NCBI GenBank assembly: GCA_025399215.1
Contig: MU621464.1
Span: 1 to 15,412, forward strand
Direction of reading: 5' to 3'
DNA: 15,412 bases
From: Globomyces pollinis-pini
Taxonomy: Eukaryota > Chytridiomycota > Chytridiomycetes > Rhizophydiales > Globomycetaceae
Made by a program: the position numbers and the translations under genes. Shown piece by piece: positions 6,881-13,950 of the stretch. The first letter of the stretch is position 1. Every line of letters starts with the position of its first letter. The notes under the pieces were generated by a model, which was not told where the DNA came from, ran no database searches, and saw nothing but the letters and a program-made list of their open reading frames with translations.

Positions 6881-8677
6881 ATGGACAAAATCACAGTCGT
6901 GCGTCGATTGGAAGCAATAGGAATGAAATGGAAAGATTTATTGTATGTGCTAGGAATAGATGAAGAAGAAATGGAGGAAGTATTGGAGACAATTAAACTG
7001 CTTGCATTGAACAAGAGAGCATCTCATGCTGGAATGCATATCCATAAACTACCACTAGAAATACTTATCAAAACGACAGATTATTTGAACTCGTCTGATG
7101 CACTGAAATTATCATCTTGCTCTATACAATTTCTTCCACTTCGACAAGTTATATTTGGAAACAGAAGAAAGTTGGTGTTAAAAACTGCAGTTAAATCTGT
7201 ACCTGATTTTATCAGGAATTATACTCAAAGTGTCAGAGTCATTTCATCTAATGATGAAAATACGATAAAACTATACTGTAAACTATTGGAATCGTTTGAG
7301 GAAATCAAACAAATTGATATTGATTATGGGCAGAGTTTTGATATGGGACTGTTATCCAAATTTACCCACATTCAAAAACTGCACTTGAATACACTTAGAA
7401 TAAAGGAATTATCGGCAATTTCTAGTTTTATACACCTTAAAAACCTATGTATTGCAAATCATGACACCGATCTTGAATTAGACTATGAATTAGATATATC
7501 TGCATTAACCAGCTTACCTCACCTTCAAAAGTTATCGATAGATTCAATCATAGTCACCAATACTGCTGTGTTATCTACCATGAGCCACCTTAAAGAGCTA
7601 GAATTAGTCTACATAGGTATCACTGACATATCAGTATTATCAACATTAGTTAACTTGGTCTATCTCAACCTTGATGCAAATAATATCTCAGATATTAGAG
7701 CATTGAAAAATATGAAGAAACTGAAAATCTTGGAATTTAGATATTGGGAGCCATTGTTGATTGACTCAAGTCCCTTAGCTGATTTGACGAACCTAGTCAA
7801 TCTTACAATAGGTATTAATCAAGTCATTAACCTATCGTTTGTGTCTTCTCTTTCTTGTCTGCGGTCACTAGCACTAGTAGACATGGTGTCTTTGGATCTG
7901 AAACCATTAACATCATTAACAAATCTGGAATACCTAGACTTGAGAAATAGCGACATCATGGATGTGAATTTGTCAATTTTATCAAATTTCATCAAACTGA
8001 AATCTTTAAATTTAGAAAAAAATGACATTCATGATATATCGTGCTTAGAGCATCTGATTGAATTGAATTACCTCAATCTGTCTTCAAATCATTTGGTTAA
8101 CATCTGGTCATTAACTGATTTACAGAAATTGGAAACTTTGAACCTCAGTTACAATCGAATTGAAGATTGTGATGCCTTAAGGTATTTAGTATGGTTAAGA
8201 GAATTGCATGTGGTTGATTGTGGAATAATGAATATAGAACCATTGGAAGGTTTACGAAATCTACACACTTTATACGCAGATTGCAATGTAATCAATACCA
8301 CTCCACTTTCAATGCCGGCAAATCTGCGTATTCTAAGTCTTGCTTACAACTGCCTTAGGACTTACAATATCAGGCCTTTATCTGGCCTAATTAAACTTGA
8401 AAAACTGGATTTGTCTTGTAATCGTATTGAAGACATCTCTCCACTTTATACATTGACTTCCCTGTCCGAACTTACAATTTCATCCAATGAAATACACTCA
8501 CTCTGGCCTCTCACCCACCTACCTAAATTACGTTCTCTAAAATTTCAGGATAATGGCAAACTTGACCAAAGACCATTGGCAATACTAACTGAAAATGGTG
8601 TGGACTTGGAGAACATTGACAATACTGGCGAAAATGGTGTGGACTTAGACGAAAATGGTGAGGACTTTGATTACTGA
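6881..8677 (+). CDS. F-box/LRR protein, copy 3 (full length, with N-terminal module and acidic tail)
   Basis: 598 residues, ATG with G at -3 and +4. Residues 1-44 are the unknown helical module, with its core identical to copy 1 (MKWKDLLYVLGIDEEEM). Residues about 52-95 are the F-box (LPLEILIKTTDYLNSSDALK, LPLRQ, GNRRKLVL). About 18 LRRs in the same register follow, more diverged than in the other copies in the middle (for example LRSLALVDMVSLDLKPLTSL). Repeat 12 has Cys (IEDCDALRYL) and repeat 17 LWPLTHLP. The acidic tail is built from a repeated ENGVDL/ENGEDF element. It is intronless and has no signal peptide. It is a probable cytosolic or nuclear SCF adaptor by family logic, target unknown. 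A possible poly(A) signal (AATAAA) is at 8847. Confidence 0.88.
   Translation: MDKITVVRRLEAIGMKWKDLLYVLGIDEEEMEEVLETIKLLALNKRASHAGMHIHKLPLEILIKTTDYLNSSDALKLSSCSIQFLPLRQVIFGNRRKLVLKTAVKSVPDFIRNYTQSVRVISSNDENTIKLYCKLLESFEEIKQIDIDYGQSFDMGLLSKFTHIQKLHLNTLRIKELSAISSFIHLKNLCIANHDTDLELDYELDISALTSLPHLQKLSIDSIIVTNTAVLSTMSHLKELELVYIGITDISVLSTLVNLVYLNLDANNISDIRALKNMKKLKILEFRYWEPLLIDSSPLADLTNLVNLTIGINQVINLSFVSSLSCLRSLALVDMVSLDLKPLTSLTNLEYLDLRNSDIMDVNLSILSNFIKLKSLNLEKNDIHDISCLEHLIELNYLNLSSNHLVNIWSLTDLQKLETLNLSYNRIEDCDALRYLVWLRELHVVDCGIMNIEPLEGLRNLHTLYADCNVINTTPLSMPANLRILSLAYNCLRTYNIRPLSGLIKLEKLDLSCNRIEDISPLYTLTSLSELTISSNEIHSLWPLTHLPKLRSLKFQDNGKLDQRPLAILTENGVDLENIDNTGENGVDLDENGEDFDY
8591..8670 (+). repeat. 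Coding mini-repeat forming the acidic tail of copy 3
   Basis: GAAAATGGTGTGGACTT occurs at 8591 and 8630, with a close variant at 8651, giving spacings of 39 and 21 bases (multiples of 3). It encodes ENGVDL-type units rich in Asp and Glu. The multiples of three keep the frame, suggesting in-frame slippage or duplication. Confidence 0.7.
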
Positions 8678-9594
8678 TTTATTTTCCGAAGTAGCATTTA
8701 TTGATCATATTAGTTTTTCAAGCTCCGTAATATATGCATTCAAAAATAATAGACTATCAAATTCTGTCATTGAGAAGATGATACAATAGGCTACCCTTTT
8801 ATTGAAATCGCCATGGCACTAAAGAGAGTAGTCAAAGAGTGATTCGAATAAAAGACTTGAAGGTTACTATTTCTATCCATTATAGAATTATATTCACATA
8901 ATTATAGTAGTTGTGAATCAGTCTTAAAACGATAATTCATCTAAGTGATCCATAAAGAAGAGTTCGACTCCATATTTGATCAGAATATCCGTAACAATAA
9001 GGTTAACAGGTTTTTTTTATTGGATTCTATTTAAATAGAGGAATCGCAATTGCAAAGGTTTTAGATCTTACGCTTAAATTAGAGTCCTACAAGGTCTAAA
9101 TGCAACAGAAAAGCTTGCTGGACGGTATTGTGAAATCACCTCTCTTTGGCTTCTTACTCCTATGTTAATATCTCTGGGCAATCCTATAAATTTTGCTGGG
9201 CTAAGGTGACGTTTTCAGCTAATATAATCACTTATATCAACAAGTCTCATTCTCATTCTCAATCAAGAAATATGTTTATGTTAAAGCATCTCAATATTAG
9301 CAACAATATCCGAGCAAACAGAATTGTTATGATACTTGGAATTACTTAGATAGTTAAGCAATACATTGTATTCACGTAATCGAATGCGAATAACCAACAA
9401 AAAATCACGAAGAATAAGCTTTTACGACTATCACGCATCTGCCATTACGAAGCTGGTATAGATCATACAATATACCATCGGCCCTGGAATAGAATAAAGT
9501 AGTCAAAGATCAATGAAGGACTTGAGGCCAAAATAAGTGCACATTATAATACCTTTGTTCCAGAACACAAAAACACTAGAAAAACTGCTTGTAT
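8678..9594. other. Long intergenic stretch, nothing recognised
   Basis: About 900 AT-rich bases with no ATG-started frame of interest, no LRR or transposase similarity and no RNA gene I can identify. AGTAGTCAAAGA occurs near 8828 and again near 9498 with loosely similar flanks, too short to call a repeat family. Confidence 0.4.
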
Positions 9595-10029
9595 TTACTC
9601 CCTGTCATTAGTCTGCCTAGATAAACTGTACCAAACACAACTTTGTTGTATATCCAAGGAATAAATATTGCCTAATACAGACATTTCCATGTTGTTGTAT
9701 ACGCTATAATTCCTTTTTATAGGTCTTACATTATCAATGTAGTCCGTCACATTAAGACGGGGCTGGGCATCACCTAATAAATCCCAAACACCATCAATGC
9801 CCAAGGAATTGAAATAGCCGGGAAAGATCTTCTTTGATACGATGGCATATTTTGCGTCAGGGTCGTCGGTTTCGGGTTTAGCTTTGCCCTGTTGGATAAC
9901 GTGTTGTTCCACAAACTTTCCACGAAAGAACTTGACGCAATTATGGTACTGATGACGATGTCCTGAAAGAGGCGTACCAGTCTCAAAATTGCGGTAACAG
10001 TAGAGGCATTGATAATCTGTTGTAGACAT
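9595..10029 (-). CDS. C2H2 zinc-finger ORF, hypothetical (possibly the end of a decayed gene)
   Basis: 144 residues from the ATG at 10029. The N-terminus has one classical C2H2 finger (YQCLYC, 12 residues, then HRHQYH), spaced C-x2-C-x12-H-x4-H. The rest has no family I recognise; it contains FPGYFNSLGIDGVWDLLG and a VLGNIYSLDIQQSCVWYS segment. The same frame is open upstream to about 10155 across a candidate 3' splice site (TTTTTAATTCTAG, ending at 10125). So the ATG may be internal to an exon of a larger gene whose other parts are broken (10156-10810). It lies next to a Tc1/mariner remnant, so it may belong to a mobile element. A single finger could bind nucleic acid, but function is unknown. 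Confidence 0.5.
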   Translation of the reverse strand: MSTTDYQCLYCYRNFETGTPLSGHRHQYHNCVKFFRGKFVEQHVIQQGKAKPETDDPDAKYAIVSKKIFPGYFNSLGIDGVWDLLGDAQPRLNVTDYIDNVRPIKRNYSVYNNMEMSVLGNIYSLDIQQSCVWYSLSRQTNDRE

Positions 10030-10155
10030 TGCTTTTTCAGTGTCCAGCCGCTTGGTAAAATTGCATTGGATCTCTTTGTGGACTGTTGTTCTGGCCTTGG
10101 TTATCGCTATGACAAGATCAGGCCCTAGAATTAAAAATAAGCATGTGAATTACCC

Positions 10156-10810
10156 GCATAGATGTCTGGCAGGAGAACTACGTATCCGCCATTCGTACAT
10201 CCGAGCTGGTTTAGATTAGTGGTATTGCCCAAAGAACCGTGAACAAAGTGGAATGATAGATTTTCAGCCTGTGAGTCCATATAATATTTGATCAATACCA
10301 GGTACTCAAAGTGGAGCAGTCGAAGAGTTTAACGCATTCTTGATCGATATCTCTTGAAGTGGAAACAGGGTAAACATTTTGGCCACGACAATCGACAGTT
10401 CGTACAGAACTATATGACTGCTAATGTGCTCTTTTAAATATCCAATGCCAATGTTGATCAGTTCAGCGGAATCATCCCCACCAAACTCGATGCGCGCATC
10501 CTATCCTAACAGAATCGAAACCATAGCCTCCAACACCAGTGTGTGGTAGGTTTTGTCTTTGTTTACGTTCCCAATTCTTGATTGGAAAATACTGGTTTTC
10601 AAGCATTGTCACTTCATCTAGTGCCAGTGAGAATTAGCCTATTGCGAAAAGCACTTTTCATATTCTTCCAGAGTGGGGAAAAAGCAGTTCGCATCTTTCC
10701 TTTAGAAGCTGAACGAAACACCTCATCGGTTTTCAATGACGCTTGAACCTCGTCAACAATAGACAAACTCGGAACAGCAAGAGGGGGAATGATAACCGAT
10801 ATGAACTTCT
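10156..10810 (-). pseudogene. Broken reading frames upstream of the zinc-finger ORF
   Basis: On the - strand, protein-like stretches are spread over two frames. One runs from about 10800 to 10614 (IIPPLAVPSLSIVDEVQ..., MRTAFSPLWKNMKSAFRNRL). A second, in another frame, runs from about 10605 to 10306 and contains one internal TAG at 10501-10503 (KTYHTLVLEAMVSILLG; ELINIGIGYLKEHISSHIVL). Further short pieces follow before the zinc-finger frame. The pattern of sensible peptide broken by shifts and stops suggests a decayed gene, perhaps the 5' part of the zinc-finger gene. The product is unrecognised, and introns could explain some breaks. Confidence 0.35.
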
Positions 10811-11014
10811 TGTCTATTGAGAATATCTGGAACGTAATGAAGTGAAATAGTTTCGTCTTTCAATCCATCATAGATTTTAAACATCCCTTCCCGAAGTTGT
10901 GCTTTACTTCGAGGTCTTTGGCGCATAGCTTTTAATTTCATTTTCATGACATTCCAGATATTCTCAATAGGAGATAAATCTGGGCTCTGTGGAGGCCAGT
11001 CAACAAGTTCCCAT

Positions 11015-11091
11015 AGAGTGCATAAAACGCCTGAAGCAATGCAGTTCTGGTTTTTCAAGTACTACATTCCTTCAGGGGTTTTATGCACTCT
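11015..11091. repeat. Quasi-palindrome 2 inside the transposase remnant
   Basis: A 31-base arm (11015-11045, starting AGAGTGCATAAAAC) faces its near-perfect reverse complement (11061-11091, ending GTTTTATGCACTCT) across a 15-base loop, with 28 of 31 positions pairing. On the transposase strand the right arm encodes the expected VHKTPEG segment, while the left arm appears as extra residues before the conserved WPPQSPDL motif. Confidence 0.85.
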
Positions 11092-11266
11092 TGTCTTGTT
11101 GGAAGATTAGAACGCCTTTTAGTTTAGCACTGGCATCCATTTCAGGCTTAGCAACGTTCTTGAATATTTGTATACTTTTGGCTGTTGATGCGACCATCTA
11201 CGAATTGTAGCTTTGTGAGATGCAACCCAGAACATTTGACCAGGGCCACCTTGTTGAACATGAGGG

Positions 11267-11338
11267 GAATGCGTATTCTATAGAGCTCGTAGAGATCGAA
11301 CAGGGTTAGGCTCTACAACCTCTATAGAATACACATTC
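11267..11338. repeat. Quasi-palindrome 1 inside the transposase remnant
   Basis: A 28-base arm (11267-11294, containing GTATTCTATAGAG) faces its reverse complement (11311-11338, containing CTCTATAGAATAC) across a 16-base loop, with 25 of 28 positions pairing. The right arm lies in the transposase frame after the first catalytic Asp; the left arm coincides with loss of frame. Confidence 0.85.
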
Positions 11339-11603
11339 ACCATTTGGATATGCTTTAACCATTGTTTCGTCGGTCCACAAAATACGATGGAGGTAGTCAT
11401 CCGATTTAAGCAACATTTTCTTGAACTTTTGGTGGTAATGTCTCGTTCAATTTGAGACGATGCAAATAACCCTTTATGGTTCCATATTTGATCCCTAATT
11501 GCTTTGAAATGGCCATTGGTTTAATTCCGGCCTTTCTGAGAGTTTTGTTTTCAATTTGTCTAGCTATAACTGTCATTCGGAAAAAAAAAGTGGATCTTTT
11601 TAT

Positions 11604-11694
11604 TAAGACCGGAAAACATTAAAATGTTTTCCGGTCTTATCTTGATTAAAAGTCTTATCTTGATTAAAAGTCTTATCTTGATTAAAATCAAGAT
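11604..11694. repeat. Palindrome plus 18-bp tandem repeat
   Basis: A perfect 17-base inverted repeat with a 2-base loop occupies 11604-11639 (TAAGACCGGAAAACATT and its complement). Its right arm runs into three exact copies of GTCTTATCTTGATTAAAA at 11634-11687. The last copy joins a second palindrome (ATCTTGATT-AA-AATCAAGAT, 11675-11694). The block lies between the transposase start and the 3' end of F-box/LRR copy 4, so it may be a decayed transposon end, though no partner on the other side was seen. An AATAAA on the - strand (11604-11599) could serve copy 4. Confidence 0.85.
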
Positions 11695-11786
11695 GACACC
11701 AATCAATTGAGTATGCTGAATGCGTATATTATGACTCAGAAAAACTAAAGTACCACTTGGATGAATAGATCATCGTAACGAAACCA

Positions 11787-13268
11787 TCATTTCAAGTCAT
11801 TACCCTTCAAATGCAGAGGTTTTAATTTTGGTAAATTAGAAAGTGGTGAGATATCTTCAACACTGTTATAGTCTAATTCCAACGTGTCAAGTTTTACTAG
11901 GCTAGATAAAGGACTAACATTTGAAATATTGTTACGTGAAAGATTTAGAACTTTTAGTTTAACCAACTTTGAAAGTGGTGTGATATCCGATATGGAATTG
12001 TCAGATACTGCTAAACTGTTAAGGTTTCGTAAATTTTTGAATGATTCGATACAGTTAATCTGATTGTTAGATAGATTCAACTTTTTTAATCGTACTAATC
12101 CAGCTAAACCATTACATTCTTTAATCATATTGAAACTCATTTCTAATGTTTCTAATTTCTTTAATTCAGCTATTGGTGTGATATCAACCACACGGTTTAC
12201 GTTAAGTTTGAGTTCATTTAATTCAACCAGATACCGAAGGCGCGATATATCTTTAATGCGATTTCGCTGTAACATTAAAGTTTTTAGTTTGATCAAGTTT
12301 GATAAAACTGAAATATCTGTGATTTGATTTGTTGACATATTCAGATATTCCAATTTCGTTAATGATTTTAATGGTGATAAATCAGAAATCTTGTTGTTTT
12401 GCAGTGATAACCACTTAAGATTTTGAAGAAAAGGTAGAAACGATATGTCAGTGATTCGATAGCCATATAATTCCAATTCCACAAGGTTTGTCATATGAAC
12501 CAAGGGAGTTGGGTCAATTAGAGTTGTGTCAATTAACAATAAATCCCAGCGTACTAATTTCAAGACTTTCAACTTCTTCAAATTTTTCAATGCCGTAATA
12601 TCTGATATAGGACCACCAGTGAGATTCAGGTTGATGAGGTTCACCATCGTTGATAGTCCTGATATGTCATTGGTTTTTGTATTGATCAAGGTTAGGTCTT
12701 CAAGTTGAGTCATGGTGCATAAATTGGTCATATATCTGGATACTATGATGGAACGTATCAATAATTTTCGCAGATTAGGTAACCTGGCTATTACATTAAA
12801 ATTTAATCCATATTGTAAAATATGTAAGGGATCGAAATTATTTGCTGAAAGATAAAGATCTTTAAGGTGTATAAAACTAGATAGGACAGAGAAGTTTTGT
12901 ATACGCAATGCATGCAAGTACAGTTTTGGAATATGACTAAACTTGGATAAAAATCCTATATTTAAATAGGTCTCATGATGGATGATAATCAATAGTTGGA
13001 TGTTTGAAAACGTTTCCAACAGTTTACTCTGAAGTTTTAACGTTTTATCATCATTGGATGCAATGACTTGCACACATTGAGTATAATCCTTGATGAATTG
13101 AGGTACGGTTTCAACTTCAGAACTTAACACTACCGCACTGTTTCCAAAAACAAATCGTCTGAGTGAGAGAAATTGTTTAGAGCATGATGATAGTTTGACG
13201 GCATCAGACGAGTCTAAATAACTGGTAGTTTGCATAAGTATTTCCAGTGGTAATTGATGGAGCTGCAT
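11787..13268 (-). CDS. F-box/LRR protein, copy 4 (lacks N-module and last repeats)
   Basis: 493 residues from the ATG at 13268, which falls at the M that precedes the F-box in all paralogs. Residues about 3-45 are the F-box (LPLEILMQTTSYLDSSDAVK, SSCSKQFLSLRR). A PQFIKDYTQCVQV linker and about 17 LRRs follow (for example LEYLNMSTNQITDISVLSNL), with the family Cys in repeat 12 (IKECNGLAGL). It stops at TGA after KLKPLHLKGNDLK, so the LWPL repeat, the final repeat and any acidic tail present in the other copies are missing. Upstream an in-frame TAG lies seven codons before the ATG, just inside a candidate 3' splice site, so a spliced 5' exon is possible. Antisense in orientation to copies 1-3. 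Probable SCF adaptor, target unknown; whether the shortened version is functional is not clear. Confidence 0.83.
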   Translation of the reverse strand: MQLHQLPLEILMQTTSYLDSSDAVKLSSCSKQFLSLRRFVFGNSAVVLSSEVETVPQFIKDYTQCVQVIASNDDKTLKLQSKLLETFSNIQLLIIIHHETYLNIGFLSKFSHIPKLYLHALRIQNFSVLSSFIHLKDLYLSANNFDPLHILQYGLNFNVIARLPNLRKLLIRSIIVSRYMTNLCTMTQLEDLTLINTKTNDISGLSTMVNLINLNLTGGPISDITALKNLKKLKVLKLVRWDLLLIDTTLIDPTPLVHMTNLVELELYGYRITDISFLPFLQNLKWLSLQNNKISDLSPLKSLTKLEYLNMSTNQITDISVLSNLIKLKTLMLQRNRIKDISRLRYLVELNELKLNVNRVVDITPIAELKKLETLEMSFNMIKECNGLAGLVRLKKLNLSNNQINCIESFKNLRNLNSLAVSDNSISDITPLSKLVKLKVLNLSRNNISNVSPLSSLVKLDTLELDYNSVEDISPLSNLPKLKPLHLKGNDLK

Positions 13269-13286
13269 TGTAGTATGAGATGAATT

Positions 13287-13315
13287 CTAAGGTCAGAAAG
13301 CAAAAAAAAAAATTG
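13287..13315 (-). promoter_or_regulatory. Candidate 3' splice site upstream of copy 4
   Basis: On the - strand a long T run followed by GCTTTCTGACCTTAG ends 18 bases before the ATG. The codons after it (N-S-S-H-T-T-M) match the residues joining the N-module to the F-box in copies 1 and 3 and in fragment B. This could be a true intron end or a relic. No convincing in-frame upstream exon or N-module copy was found within 13316-13650. Confidence 0.35.
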
Positions 13316-13906
13316 GTAATATTTTTGTTTTAGGCTGCGTTTGGAATGCCAGCCAAATAAAAATTCAAAAAAGGGGTAGTTCTATTGGTTGTTGGGACTG
13401 TGGTAGAGGTCAGAGGAGTATTCGAACGGTAGTGATGAAGTGATTGTGAATCTGATAGATCCCAGTAGTAGTTTGTCTAAATGAGTTCTGTAGTAATAAA
13501 GTGATGTGCATCTTCGATACGTCAAAAGTTCTGTAGTGTAAGATAGAAGGGGTCAGAGAGAGAAAAGTCCGAAAAAGTTTGTGAAGTCCCTCTTTTTCTT
13601 AGTCTGATAAAACTGACTTACAAGTACATCAAAAGATTTAATGGCATGATAGGTACGCAGTATCTAAAGTCGCCTGTAGTGAGAGAAGCGTTTATTGATG
13701 CCTTTGATTTATTCTTTAGTATTAATTATTTAACTAGTTCAACATCATTAATGCCCCGTATTCATTTTATATCTGTCCATGGGTCAAAGATTGAGACTGC
13801 TTCCAATGAACTCAAACGCGAACGTTTGTTTTTACCTATGTATCTAAATTACTTACTTCCCCATCTTTAAAATGACAAACAAATCCAATATAAAATATTA
13901 CATTAC
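13316..13906. other. Intergenic between copies 4 and 5, no recognised gene
   Basis: No N-module sequence is detectable on the - strand here. An ATG frame on the + strand at 13646-13870 (74 codons) shows no motif I know and no paralog in the window, so I do not call it. GTAAGT-like donors occur on the - strand near 13618, but joining them to the candidate acceptor at 13287 does not keep frame with copy 4. Confidence 0.35.
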
Positions 13907-13912
13907 TTTATT
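13907..13912 (-). promoter_or_regulatory. Poly(A) signal of F-box/LRR copy 5
   Basis: AATAAA on the - strand, about 39 bases after the stop of copy 5. Confidence 0.5.
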
Positions 13913-13950
13913 CCTAAGTAAGACTCAACTCCTATATCACATCGATCAGA

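Larger units (their letters stand above)
10753..11576 (-). mobile_element. Degenerate Tc1/mariner-family transposase
   Basis: From an ATG at 11576 the - strand gives a helix-turn-helix-like N-terminus (MAISKQLGIKYGTIKGYLHR), then a stop and frameshift. Next comes the first catalytic Asp in RILWTDETMVKAYPNGE, a GGPGQMFWVAS strand, FVDGRINSQKYTNI in another frame, the second Asp in LIFQQD, and finally the C-terminal DE region WPPQSPDLSPIENIWNVMK in an intact 101-codon frame (10753-11058). The motif order is that of a Tc1/mariner DDE transposase. At least three frame changes and several stops show it is dead. No matching terminal inverted repeats were found on both sides. It also contains two large quasi-palindromes (listed separately). 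Confidence 0.8.

Noticed and set aside
107..8677. Bacterial internalin interpretation of the SDS22-like LRRs
   Set aside because: No signal peptide or wall anchor; an F-box, AATAAA signals and a Crinkler-like neighbour point to a eukaryote.
9146..9349. 67-codon frame on the + strand
   Set aside because: Starts with TTG and has low-complexity His/Ser content without homology I can see.
13646..13870. 74-codon ATG frame on the + strand between copies 4 and 5
   Set aside because: No motif, no paralog and no poly(A) or splice context that supports it.
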